Of a stretch of DNA of 59,417 nucleotides, positions 43,387 through 52,467 are shown in pieces. The number at the start of each line of letters is the position of its first letter. The stretch's first letter is position 1. The translations under genes and the position numbers were made by a program. This DNA is from Firmicutes bacterium UBA5486 (lineage in GTDB: Bacteria > Bacillota > UBA4882 > UBA10575). The DNA lies in the NCBI GenBank assembly GCA_002427045.1, contig DIPO01000059.1:116487-175903 (forward strand), in the 5' to 3' direction. Below the pieces are notes generated by a model. It was given only the letters and a program-made list of their open reading frames with translations. It made no database searches and was not told the DNA's origin.

Positions 43387-43408
43387 GGAGCGCCGTTTCT
43401 GGCGCTCC
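43387..43408 (-). terminator. Hairpin downstream of the minus-strand frame at 43442
   Basis: A perfect 8-bp GC-rich stem (GGAGCGCC with GGCGCTCC) is followed on the minus strand by ACTTTTT. This is the expected form of an intrinsic terminator for a transcript from the right. Confidence 0.6.
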
Positions 43409-43441
43409 TTGACTATCGATAAGTCGTTGAATTGAGGTTAA

Positions 43442-43744
43442 TCAAAAGTTGGCTATTAAATCCCAAGTAATATCTTGTTTGACAAAGGAAAAACTATCTG
43501 CATCCATCATTTCACTGACACTGCCTGTTAAATGTCTGGGATTAGCGGGTTTTGGGTAATCAATTATATACCTTCCGAAAATCGGATAATAAGCAATCGC
43601 ACTACCGCCTTTCTTAGTAATTGCGCAAGGAATCATAACAGGGCCGATAAACAAATCATAAGTGGTATCCTTTATCTCAAGATAGATAAGAACCTCGTTT
43701 ATCTTCTCACATCTATTCTTTTGTTGTGTAAAAAATCTCCTATT
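43442..43744 (-). CDS. Possible small protein lacking an ordinary start codon
   Basis: On the minus strand an open frame of about 100 codons gives QKNRCEKINEVLIYLEIKD and then FIGPVMIPCAITKKGGSA, a plausible protein. The only standard start (TTG 43654) leaves out about 30 codons. An AGGAGA-like site is at 43741-43736, but no ATG, GTG or TTG follows it. The terminator at 43387-43408 supports transcription. It could be a remnant or use a rare start. I recognise no family. Confidence 0.3.
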   Translation of the reverse strand, partial: NRRFFTQQKNRCEKINEVLIYLEIKDTTYDLFIGPVMIPCAITKKGGSAIAYYPIFGRYIIDYPKPANPRHLTGSVSEMMDADSFSFVKQDITWDLIANF

Positions 43745-43747
43745 TTA

Positions 43748-44320
43748 GAGGTTTTCTGTTACTATTGTGGAATATTTCTAATTAATAAAAAATAGTTATA
43801 TAATTTGGCAATGATTTAAAACAATTTCAAAAAAATATGTAATCAATAAATAGAGATTTTTTATAGTAAGGACTTCATATATAAAACTATCTATTAAAAT
43901 AAAAGATAAAGCTACTCTATTTCATCACCGCCACTATTCCGTAAGACAACACCCTAGCGTATTTCCTCTTCGAACTGTTGTTCCATGACATACAGTTGTC
44001 ACCACCCTTTGTTATAATAAACACACTAGAGGTTTCTACTTATTTTCTGGAATGCTTAGCTACATAAAAACTGATATACGTTCTCATCGATCAAATAATT
44101 GGTTGCATGAATGCTAGAAGTAATATGCAATTTCCCCAGATGTTCAAAATTGAGTTGCAGTTCCAAAGGGACGATTGTTGTTGGGTGGGACTGCATAGGA
44201 GAGAGAAAGAATTATTCTGCTGTTATTGAAACAGAAATAAAGATAAGTTTCCAGAAAACGGCTGGATGGTATGCCCGGCTAAGGTTTCTTTTCTGCAGAG
44301 ATGTTTCAAGGAGGTACTAA
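43748..44320. other. Intergenic region before the helicase gene
   Basis: This stretch is AT-rich. A 69-codon frame (44111-44320) ends exactly at the helicase start and overlaps its ribosome binding site, but has no signature. I see no gene I can support. Confidence 0.4.
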
Positions 44321-46423
44321 ATGATGAATGAAAATGTAGTCGCAATCTCTTTGGATTTTCTAAAGTCTTTTACAGCTTTGCCTCGTCAAATACAAGGCAA
44401 AGTTATAGATTTTACTAGTAAGCTTCGTAGCAATCCCAGATCCCCCGGGATTAATTACGAGAAGATCCACAATGCTGCTGACAAAAAAATATACTCGGTA
44501 CGTATTGATGATACATACCGTGGGATAGTGGTTCGCCAGGAAAAAAGCGGTGCCTATCTATTACTCTGGGTTGACCACCATGATAAAGCCTATGATTGGG
44601 CCAAAAGGAAAAAATGTGCGGTTAACCCGCAGTACGGTAATCTGCAAATCTTTGATATTCAACAAGTTGAGATCATTGAAGAATCTTCAACAGTTAGCAC
44701 CGGTTTATTTTCACATGTTACCAATAATGAGTTGCTGGCGTTGGGGGTGCCTAAAGAACAGCTTAACATCGTTCGAACTCTAAGCTCTGTTGAAGAGTTC
44801 TATGGATCCAGCGACAGTATACCGGAAGATGCTTACGAGGCGCTTGAATGGGTTGCGGATGGATTTACCCCCCAAGAGGTACTAGAGTTGTTTTCCGGCG
44901 AAAAAGAGGATGTTCCTGATGATAATGACTTTGTAGCCGCCTTGAAAAACCCCCGTAGCCAAAAAACTTTTGTTATTGTTGATAGAGAAGAGGAATTGCG
45001 GAAGATTATGGCAGAACCGCTGGAAAAATGGCGCGTATTTTTACATCCTACACAGAGGAAGATTGTCCGAAGAAGTTATTCTGGCCCGGCCCGTGTCCTT
45101 GGCGGTGCAGGAACCGGTAAAACAGTGGTGGCTATGCACCGGGCAAAATGGCTTGCGGGGCAGCTCTGTGGCAAGGAGAAACTACTGTTTACCACCTTTA
45201 CAACCAATCTGGCGGAAGATATCAAGGATAATTTACAGAAGATCTGTACAGTTGAGGAGCAAAAACATATAGAAGTGGTAAATCTGGATGCCTGGGTTGT
45301 GCAGTTTCTCCGTGAGCAAGAATACCCATATTCAATTGAGTATGATGATAATATTTTAAACAAGATTTGGGAAGAAGCAATTACTTTATCTGAAGAAAAG
45401 ACAGAATTTCCGATAAGCTTTTTCTCTGATGAATGGTCAAAGATTGTCAATGGACAAGGAGCTTTCTCGTCGGAGCTTTACTTGAAGGCTTCCCGTTTGG
45501 GTCGAGGCACAAGCTTGACTCGTAAAGAACGGATGCAGGTGTGGCGTGTTTTTGAAGAGTATCAAAAACTAATGGAAGAAAAGCAACTACGCGACGTGGA
45601 TACTGCTATGTATGAATGCGGGAAGATTATCGAGAATGCCAGCGAAGGGCCACGCTATACTTCGATTATAGTTGATGAGGGCCAGGACTTGAGTATGAAT
45701 GCTTATCGCCTTCTCAGAGCATTGGCAGGAGCTGAGCACCCAAATGATATCTTTATTGTCGGTGATGCACATCAGCGTATTTATAAGAATAAGGCTGTCT
45801 TATCCAGGTGTGGCATTAATATCCGTGGACGTAGCAGCTGCCTTAGAATCAACTATCGTACCACAGAAGAAATTCGCAAATTTGCTTTTGGCTTACTGAA
45901 AGGCACAACCTTTGACGATCTGGATGGAGGATATGACGATGGAAAGGCTTGTCATTCATTAACCCATGGCAAGGTTCCTCAGGTTGAGGTCTTTAAAAGT
46001 GCGGCAGAAGAATCTGATTTTATTCTTACCAAGTTGAAACAGTTGATGGAGCATGGCATGGATCTTAGGAATGTTTGTATTGTAGCACGGACCCATCGTT
46101 TATTGGATGATTATATTGCTCAGCTTACTAATGCAGGTATCAAATTCTATGAGATCAAAAGAAGCAAGCTTGATGATAGAAGTAGTGATGGGGTACGCGT
46201 AGCAACGATGCATCGTGTCAAGGGGCTCGAATTTGAACACGTGTTTGTGGTAGCAGTCAATAAACGTGTAGTACCACCGGTATCGGCTATTGATTATACA
46301 GATCCTGTGACAGTGGAAGAGGCTGTTACAGCCGAAAAATGTCTACTCTACGTTGCACTGACACGTGCACAAAAGTCAGCATATATCACCAGTTATGGTT
46401 TGCCCTCTGAGTTATTAGGATAA
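44321..46423 (+). CDS. RelE-like toxin fold fused to a UvrD/Rep-type superfamily 1 helicase
   Basis: This is a 700-residue protein. Residues of about 1-95 resemble the RelE/YoeB toxin fold (SLDFLKSFTALPRQIQGKVI, KIYSVRIDDTYRGIVV, LLLWVDHHDKAYDWAKR). Residues 240-700 form an SF1A helicase: Walker A GGAGTGKT near 268, DEGQD near 450, GDAHQRIYKNKAVL, and motif VI VALTRAQKSAY at the C-terminus. Such fusions occur in Bacillota and are not well characterised. The AAGGAGG site lies 6-9 bases before two adjacent ATGs. It lies in a defence island, upstream of the phosphorothioation effector operon. Confidence 0.85.
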   Translation: MMNENVVAISLDFLKSFTALPRQIQGKVIDFTSKLRSNPRSPGINYEKIHNAADKKIYSVRIDDTYRGIVVRQEKSGAYLLLWVDHHDKAYDWAKRKKCAVNPQYGNLQIFDIQQVEIIEESSTVSTGLFSHVTNNELLALGVPKEQLNIVRTLSSVEEFYGSSDSIPEDAYEALEWVADGFTPQEVLELFSGEKEDVPDDNDFVAALKNPRSQKTFVIVDREEELRKIMAEPLEKWRVFLHPTQRKIVRRSYSGPARVLGGAGTGKTVVAMHRAKWLAGQLCGKEKLLFTTFTTNLAEDIKDNLQKICTVEEQKHIEVVNLDAWVVQFLREQEYPYSIEYDDNILNKIWEEAITLSEEKTEFPISFFSDEWSKIVNGQGAFSSELYLKASRLGRGTSLTRKERMQVWRVFEEYQKLMEEKQLRDVDTAMYECGKIIENASEGPRYTSIIVDEGQDLSMNAYRLLRALAGAEHPNDIFIVGDAHQRIYKNKAVLSRCGINIRGRSSCLRINYRTTEEIRKFAFGLLKGTTFDDLDGGYDDGKACHSLTHGKVPQVEVFKSAAEESDFILTKLKQLMEHGMDLRNVCIVARTHRLLDDYIAQLTNAGIKFYEIKRSKLDDRSSDGVRVATMHRVKGLEFEHVFVVAVNKRVVPPVSAIDYTDPVTVEEAVTAEKCLLYVALTRAQKSAYITSYGLPSELLG

Positions 46424-46604
46424 CGTATTTCGGGATGCCATTAGAGGTCGTCGGGGAGCTTGTGTGCTTTATTCAAACGATGATGAGGGAAGGATTTTTC
46501 CTATGGATCCAAATCATGGATTAAATGGAGTGGGGGCTGTTTTGTGCTATGTGAACGGAACAAACGGAGAGTTTGATAAGATCAGTCAGATTGTGGTTAG
46601 CTAA
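46419..46604 (+). pseudogene. Fragment resembling the C-terminus of a DUF2357-type nuclease
   Basis: A 61-codon frame with no start encodes FRDAIRGRRGACVLYSNDDE and a following GVGAVLCYVNGTN. This resembles the end of the PD-(D/E)XK nuclease-like DUF2357 proteins that partner McrB-type GTPases. It begins directly at the helicase stop. The rest of the gene is absent, so it is a remnant. Confidence 0.45.
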
Positions 46605-46810
46605 TGAAACCAACTATTTACCGCATTTAAACTAGGATAAAAGGAATCTGCTTCTGAAATATTTATACTACCTGGGGAGAAATAGTAGACATTTTTGGTT
46701 TGGATATAGGTTTTTTAAGTTAAAGTATGTACTAGATATTTTCAATCGAATATTTTTTATTATAGAGTTTAAATAAGAAAGAAATTTAATATAAGAAGAA
46801 GGTGATGTTT

Positions 46811-46947
46811 ATGGCTTTATGACTAATAAGAGCAGGTAGTTTTGGAGAACATAAGGAATTAGCCTTAGAAAAAACATAACTGTAGTAGGTTGGGGAGGAT
46901 TACCTGATTTAGTAAATATTAAAACGCGGGAAGAACTTTGCACCTAA
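46811..46947 (+). pseudogene. Remnant of an Mrr-type restriction endonuclease N-terminus
   Basis: The sequence reads MAL, stop, LIRAGSFGEHKELALEK, then after a lost base NITVVGWGGLPDLVNIKTRE and two stops. MALW-(L/I)-IRAG is the usual N-terminal start of Mrr-like endonucleases. Here the Trp codon is TGA and an A-run (46869-46874) appears one base short. The rest of the gene is missing. The region to 47201 holds no other gene that I can support. Confidence 0.6.
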
Positions 46948-47201
46948 TGAATTAAGTATATCTTGAGGAAATGCAAACTTAAGGTTATTCTAGGTCAGTA
47001 ATGTTTTTTCACTTTGTCTCTGAAGCTTGTTATGTAAGATGATTATAAAGAGGGTTTCCTTTTTATGTGCAAAATATTCTTGTAATTACTTTAGCAGAAA
47101 TGGCAGCAGAGAGATAAATAAATCAATGTTGGTTGTAAGTTCTTTCGAATACCACGTAGTGTGTGGAAAATGATAAAATGTATGTAAAGAGGTGAATCAA
47201 A

Positions 47202-49244
47202 GTGGAAGAAAATTCTGTTCTAAAAAATAGGGTGATAGACAATTGTGATTTATCAATGCTCCAAGCATTTAAGGAATTGCTTCCCTTGGGTAGTTCTTTT
47301 GATATGGCTGTGGGTTATTTTTTTATAAGTGGCTATGAACTTATTCAAGAGGATTTTAATGAAATTGCTCTCAGAGGTAATATTAGAATAATAATGGGAA
47401 ATAAAACAGATAGAGAAACAGCTAATGAGATTGAAAAAGGAATAAATTTATATGATACAAATCCAACAGATGCGATTATAAATGAAATTAAATTAATCGA
47501 AGAAGATACACCTGCGGCTTGTGCGGTATATTTGTTGCGAGATTTAATTGCTTTAAATAAAGTTGAAGTAAAGGTATATACTGGTCAAGCAAACTATTTT
47601 CATGCAAAAGCCTATTTAATAGGGCGAGGAAATCAAAAGTATGACGGTTACGCTATAGTTGGTTCAAGTAATTTTAGTCGAGGAGGGTTAAATGGGAATA
47701 GGGAATTAAACGTTTTGACTATGGACTCTTATGCTAGTTTAAAGAACTGGTTTGGTTGCTTATGGAATTCTACAGATGTAAGAGAGTTTTCAATGGAATT
47801 AGTTCGTATAATAGAACGATATGTCAAAATACCAAAGAAATACAAACCTTTTAAAATAAATAAAGAGGTTGATGAAAGTTCTACATATTTACCTCAAGGA
47901 ATTAAACTACGTAATTATCAGGAAATGGCGGTTGAAAATTGGTTTAATAATAATGGACGGGGAACGTTAAAAATGGCTACGGGAAGTGGTAAAACTATTA
48001 CTGCTTTAGCGATAGCAAGCAAATTGGTTAATAAGATTAGTCTAAAATCGATCATTATAATTTGTCCATATAGACATCTTGTTACACAATGGAATCATGA
48101 ATGCGAGAGATTTGGTTATAAAGCAATATTATGTTTTGAAAGCCGTGACAAGTGGATTAATGAACTGAAAAGTAGACTTTATAATGTACAATCCATTAAT
48201 GATGTATTATGTGTTATTACTACTAACGCAACTTTTAGTAAAGAAGCTTTTCAAAGTTGTATATCTTATTTTCCTCCAGAAACATTTTTAATAGCAGATG
48301 AAGTTCATAATTTAGGATCTTCTAATTTATTATCGGTTTTACCAAAAGGAATTGGGTTGCGGTTAGGGCTTTCTGCGACCCCAGAAAGATGGTTTGATGA
48401 TACGGGAACACAAGGTTTATTTGAATATTTTGGGCCTATTTTGAAACCAGAGTTTACCTTAAAGGATGCATTGGAATGCGGAGCTTTGGTTCCTTATTTT
48501 TATTATCCGGTATTTGTTGAATTAGAAGACGAAGAAATAGACGAATATATTATTTTATCTAATCAAATTAAGAAGCTTGGTTTTTTATTAACTTCAAAAG
48601 ACATTGATAATCCTTCGAATAATGCATTATCAATATTATTAAGTAAAAGAGCAAGGTTAATTGGGACAGCAAAAAATAAACTGACAGAACTTCGAAAACT
48701 TATGGTTAATAGGTTAGATACTTCTCACACTTTATTTTATTGTGGAGATGGAACAATTGAAGAAGATCAGAGTACAAAGGTTTTAAGGCACTTTCAAGCA
48801 GTATGTAAATTACTTGGTTCGGAGCTTAATTACCGAGTTCATTCCTATACCGCTGAGACTACACTTGATGAAAGGGAAGAATTACGATTACGTTTGGATT
48901 CAGGAAATTTACAAGGTTTGGTAGCAATTCGTTGTTTAGATGAAGGTGTTGATATACCGTCTATCAAAACCGCGATTATTTTAGCAAGTAGTAGTAATCC
49001 TAGACAGTTTATTCAAAGAAGAGGCCGCGTTTTAAGACCTTATCCTCAAAAAAAATATGCTGAAATATTCGATATGATAGTTATACCTCCGCAGGAATCA
49101 GGAATGGATTTTGAGATTGAGCGGATGTTGCTTACAAACGAATTTAAAAGATATTTAGAGTTTGCTGATTTAGCTGAGAATGCCGGTGAAGTAAGAGGGT
49201 TGATTGCGGACTATCAGCAAAAATACGGATTACACACTATTTAA
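47202..49244 (+). CDS. PLD-nuclease/SF2 helicase, Dnd-linked restriction enzyme
   Basis: This 680-residue protein has an N-terminal phospholipase D-type nuclease domain: H-x-K at about 134-136 (FHAKAYLI) and GSSNFSRGGLNGNRELN near 155. A superfamily 2 helicase follows, with MATGSGKTITAL near 258, DEVH in LIADEVHNLG near 367, LSATPERW near 390 and QRRGRVLRP near 607. The family is the one that NCBI lists as DNA phosphorothioation system restriction enzyme. The GTG start follows AGAGGTG. It heads a four-gene operon. I infer that it cleaves DNA lacking phosphorothioate. Confidence 0.88.
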   Translation: MEENSVLKNRVIDNCDLSMLQAFKELLPLGSSFDMAVGYFFISGYELIQEDFNEIALRGNIRIIMGNKTDRETANEIEKGINLYDTNPTDAIINEIKLIEEDTPAACAVYLLRDLIALNKVEVKVYTGQANYFHAKAYLIGRGNQKYDGYAIVGSSNFSRGGLNGNRELNVLTMDSYASLKNWFGCLWNSTDVREFSMELVRIIERYVKIPKKYKPFKINKEVDESSTYLPQGIKLRNYQEMAVENWFNNNGRGTLKMATGSGKTITALAIASKLVNKISLKSIIIICPYRHLVTQWNHECERFGYKAILCFESRDKWINELKSRLYNVQSINDVLCVITTNATFSKEAFQSCISYFPPETFLIADEVHNLGSSNLLSVLPKGIGLRLGLSATPERWFDDTGTQGLFEYFGPILKPEFTLKDALECGALVPYFYYPVFVELEDEEIDEYIILSNQIKKLGFLLTSKDIDNPSNNALSILLSKRARLIGTAKNKLTELRKLMVNRLDTSHTLFYCGDGTIEEDQSTKVLRHFQAVCKLLGSELNYRVHSYTAETTLDEREELRLRLDSGNLQGLVAIRCLDEGVDIPSIKTAIILASSSNPRQFIQRRGRVLRPYPQKKYAEIFDMIVIPPQESGMDFEIERMLLTNEFKRYLEFADLAENAGEVRGLIADYQQKYGLHTI

Positions 49245-49259
49245 TAGGGAGGTTTAAAA

Positions 49260-49430
49260 ATGAACAAAGAAATCCTGAATAAGATTAATGAACCAATAAA
49301 AAAAGCCCCAACGGAGATAAAGAATATTATTTTAAGAGTTTTGGAAATTGAGCGAGCTAAGATATATCAAAACCGGCCAAGACTTACTGAGGATATTGTT
49401 GACATTATTAAAGGGGAGATTCATGAATGA
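49260..49430 (+). CDS. Small protein of the phosphorothioation effector operon
   Basis: This 56-residue protein with no known fold is basic at the start and acidic later (NKEILNKINEPIKKAPTEIK, RPRLTEDIVDIIKGEIHE). The AGGAGG ribosome binding site lies 8 bases before the ATG. Its stop overlaps the start of the SMC-like ATPase by ATGA, so translation is coupled. It stands between helicase and ATPase, and may be an adaptor of the complex. It would be missed by ordinary length cut-offs. Confidence 0.75.
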   Translation: MNKEILNKINEPIKKAPTEIKNIILRVLEIERAKIYQNRPRLTEDIVDIIKGEIHE

Positions 49431-51496
49431 AATTAATTGAATTGCAGCTATATAACTTTAGACAGTTTTATGGGGAGCCAATACCCTATAAAATTATTTT
49501 TGCTACAGCAAAAGATAAAAATATCACAGTAATACATGGTAATAATGGTTCTGGTAAAACTACTATTCTTAATGCTTTTACTTGGTTATTTTATGAGAGT
49601 TTTACGGAAGCATTTCAAGAACCAGAACAATTAGTTAATAATCGGGCTATTCAAGAAGCACCAATTGGATCAACTATAAAATGTTGGGTTAAATTACTTT
49701 TTGAGCATGAAGGGAAAAAATATTATTTAAAGCGTACACAAGAAGTTACTAAAACGGATGATTATAAATGGACCAAGAATGGTGAAAGCATATTAGATAT
49801 GCAATCGGCTGATATTACTGGGGAATGGATAATTGAAGAATCCCCTATTGATGTAATCGGACGTATTCTCCCTAAACAGTTACATCGATACTTTTTTCTA
49901 GACGGAGAAAGAATCGAGGCTTTACAACGTCCTGATAAAAAAGCTGAAATAATGAGTGCCACCCAAATATTTATCGGGGAATTGGTATTCAAAAGGTCTA
50001 TAGACCATTTAAAGAATGCTGGCAAAAAACTGGAATCTGAACTAAAGCAACTTGGGGATTCGGAAACACAATCATTAATAAATGAAAAAGAGAGAAATAA
50101 TGAGCAAATTGAAGATCTTGAGAGACAAACAAACATTCATAGCAATAATATTGAAGGATATACTAAACAAATTAATAGCATAAAGGTAAGCCTAAGACAA
50201 CAGGAGAATGCCAAAAAACTTCAAGAACGTAGGGATGAATTAGAAAGGCAGCAATCACAACTACTAGGAAACAACCAAACTGCTTTGAATCAGTTATCAA
50301 ATATTGTATCGAATTCAGGATATAAAGTATATTTAAAGAATATGGTTAAAACATTTCAGCAGATAATTGGTGACTTAAGGAAACGTGGCGAACTACCAAG
50401 TTCGATTAAAGCTCCTTTTGTAGAAGATTTACTAAGACGTCAAGAGTGTATTTGCGGCACCGAACTAATTTGTGGTGAAGAGCCTTTCGAGAAAGTAAAA
50501 GCATGGCTTGAACGTTGTGGAATATCCGAGATTGAAGAAATAGCCATAAAAATGGGTGCGAAAATTGAGCAATTGGAACGTGATACGCCCAAATTATTCG
50601 AGAGTATTGACCGTGAAAAAAAAGTGCATGATCATTGTAAAGAACAATTATCAAAAATTCAGGAGGAACTGGAACAAATCAGGGAAGATTTAGGAAATAG
50701 TCCTGAAGAAAATGTCCGTGAATTACAAAATAGACTCGAAACCGCGGAGAAAAATCTTGATAACGAAAAGGCAGAAATTGTTTTAAAAGAAGATAAAATT
50801 GTGAAGCTAAACGATGAAATTAATAACATCAACCAAGAGATAGCTAAAAGAAAAAGTAAAAACGCTCAACATAAATTAGCGCAAAAGAGATTTTCTGCAT
50901 GTAATGAAGCTATTAAAATAATCGAGCAAGTACAGTCTTTACTTAGGCAGAATTTTAGAAAAGATTTAGATCAAAGAATAAAGAGAATTTTTACTGAAAT
51001 TTCTTTTAAACCTTATATTCCGGTATTAAATGAAGATTATTCATTAAAGCTATATGAGGATAATGAAAGTATAAATCCGGTAGGGAGTTCTACTGGGGAA
51101 AACCAAATATTAAGCTTATCGTTTATTGGAGCGATTATTGAACAAGCTAGGGATTTCACATCGTACCAAGAGAGATTACCAGGTCCGAATAATAGCGAGT
51201 TTCCCATAGTTCTTGACTCAACCTTTGGTAGTTTAGATCCAATATATCGAAGGCATATTGCTACTCAAATTCCAATTTTAGCGAACCAAGTAATTATTAT
51301 GGTATCAAAAAGTCAATGGAAGGACGAAGTGGAAAAAGCCACTTCCCCCAAAATTGGTAAGGAATATGTATTAGAATATTTGTCACCAAAGCATAATGCT
51401 GAAGAAGCCACATTGGAAAGAAAAGGAGAGACTTACAATTTGATAAAAAAAACAACAGACCAATTTGAATCGACAAATATTATTGAGGTGAATTAA
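49427..51496 (+). CDS. SMC/Rad50-like ATPase of the effector operon
   Basis: This 689-residue protein is of the DndD/Rad50 type. Walker A GNNGSGKTT is at about 38-46, a long coiled coil with a Cys turn (CICGTELICGEEPF, about residue 343) fills the centre, signature STGENQILSLSF is near 560, and Walker B IVLDSTFGSLDP near 595. The Cys turn resembles a zinc hook. It is a paralogue in type of DndD in the minus-strand operon, but clearly not the same protein. It is translationally coupled to the small protein upstream. I infer an ATP-driven role in damage or in target recognition with the helicase. Confidence 0.85.
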   Translation: MKLIELQLYNFRQFYGEPIPYKIIFATAKDKNITVIHGNNGSGKTTILNAFTWLFYESFTEAFQEPEQLVNNRAIQEAPIGSTIKCWVKLLFEHEGKKYYLKRTQEVTKTDDYKWTKNGESILDMQSADITGEWIIEESPIDVIGRILPKQLHRYFFLDGERIEALQRPDKKAEIMSATQIFIGELVFKRSIDHLKNAGKKLESELKQLGDSETQSLINEKERNNEQIEDLERQTNIHSNNIEGYTKQINSIKVSLRQQENAKKLQERRDELERQQSQLLGNNQTALNQLSNIVSNSGYKVYLKNMVKTFQQIIGDLRKRGELPSSIKAPFVEDLLRRQECICGTELICGEEPFEKVKAWLERCGISEIEEIAIKMGAKIEQLERDTPKLFESIDREKKVHDHCKEQLSKIQEELEQIREDLGNSPEENVRELQNRLETAEKNLDNEKAEIVLKEDKIVKLNDEINNINQEIAKRKSKNAQHKLAQKRFSACNEAIKIIEQVQSLLRQNFRKDLDQRIKRIFTEISFKPYIPVLNEDYSLKLYEDNESINPVGSSTGENQILSLSFIGAIIEQARDFTSYQERLPGPNNSEFPIVLDSTFGSLDPIYRRHIATQIPILANQVIIMVSKSQWKDEVEKATSPKIGKEYVLEYLSPKHNAEEATLERKGETYNLIKKTTDQFESTNIIEVN

Positions 51497-51949
51497 ATGG
51501 GCGATAGAAGGATAAGAGTTCCCAAAAATAAGGAAAAAATAATTAATATATTATTCAAAGGGGAGTCCAGAACTGGAGTATTCATTACGAAAGCCGAACT
51601 CATTACCTTTGCGGCTACTCTTGGTTACAAATATGAGAATCGGATTCCTTTTGATGACTCGTTAGATCCAATAAGACAGGATGTATTTGAAAGACATGGG
51701 TGTGATACGGTAATTAATTTAATTGCTATTGCAGACTCTAAAGATCCAATAATATTAAGAAGTTCTGATATTGATGAAGACCGAAGAATAACTATTTTTG
51801 AGGAATATGCAAATGGCGGGTTGGAAATATTGCAAGAGGAATTACGAGGAAAGGGAAATCCCTTGGAACATTTATTGCTTATGATTAATAAGGAAAGATG
51901 TGCTGATGACATTAATGAGGAAGAATTTGGTTTAGATAGGTTTTTATAA
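51497..51949 (+). CDS. Phosphorothioation-associated protein, Dnd-associated protein 4 type
   Basis: This 150-residue cytoplasmic protein has no catalytic motif visible to me. It resembles the short proteins annotated as DNA phosphorothioation-associated protein 4 (RRIRVPKNKEKI at the start, FITKAELITFAATLGYKYENR in the middle). It begins one base after the ATPase stop with a GAGGTG site, so it is the last gene of the effector operon. Its exact part in restriction is unknown. Confidence 0.7.
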   Translation: MGDRRIRVPKNKEKIINILFKGESRTGVFITKAELITFAATLGYKYENRIPFDDSLDPIRQDVFERHGCDTVINLIAIADSKDPIILRSSDIDEDRRITIFEEYANGGLEILQEELRGKGNPLEHLLLMINKERCADDINEEEFGLDRFL

Positions 51950-51999
51950 GCAATAAAATTGTATATAACATCAAAAAAAATTTGGGCGAGATAAAATAA

Positions 52000-52131
52000 A
52001 TGAGAATTGAAGTAGTTGAGTACAGTTTAACTAATAGATTATTTGGTAAAAGGCCTTCGTATCATGTTCTATCATATAAAGGGTTTGCGGTTAGGAAAAA
52101 GAAGAGGATGAGTATTTTTGTTAAATATTAA
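52000..52131 (+). CDS. Short open frame, 43 residues, unknown
   Basis: An ATG with a weak GGGCGAG site opens a frame of 43 codons (RIEVVEYSLTNRLFGKRPSY, rich in Lys and Arg). It lies between the two convergent phosphorothioation operons. No family is recognised and it may be a chance frame. Confidence 0.3.
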   Translation: MRIEVVEYSLTNRLFGKRPSYHVLSYKGFAVRKKKRMSIFVKY

Positions 52132-52232
52132 AAAGCTTTACGAAAATCGTATTAACCAGAACATTAAATCCATTTTGTTGGGGAAATAATTAGCTCTCTA
52201 ATCAACGCCAAGCGCTACAAAGGGAGTGAAAT

Positions 52233-52398
52233 ATGAAATTATCGAAGGTCAAAAAAGGTTGGATACTTTTTCCTTGATACCTCTTACCAAATTGCTAATG
52301 CACTAGAAAAGCTTTCACAGCAAGCCCAGGAAGTTGGCCTAGAAGGACTGTCAGAAAAGTCAAATTACTATGCAAACGGCTTTATTGATAATAGTTAG
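52233..52398 (+). pseudogene. Frameshifted small gene between convergent dnd halves
   Basis: ATG 52233 has a GGGAGTG site and opens MKLSKVKK. After a run of six A bases the frame must slip by one base to continue as GYFFLDTSYQIANALEKLSQ and end at 52398. The length is one base over a multiple of three, which agrees with a single frameshift. The predicted protein is about 54 residues. I do not recognise it. Confidence 0.4.
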
Positions 52399-52467
52399 TC
52401 TTATTTTCATCAATACCACAATGATAGCTATTAAGATCGAAAAGGGAAATTTAAATGTAGTGTGTGA

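Noticed and set aside
44111..44320. 69-codon gene ahead of the helicase
   Set aside because: It runs through the helicase ribosome binding site, shows no motif and has no ribosome binding site of its own.
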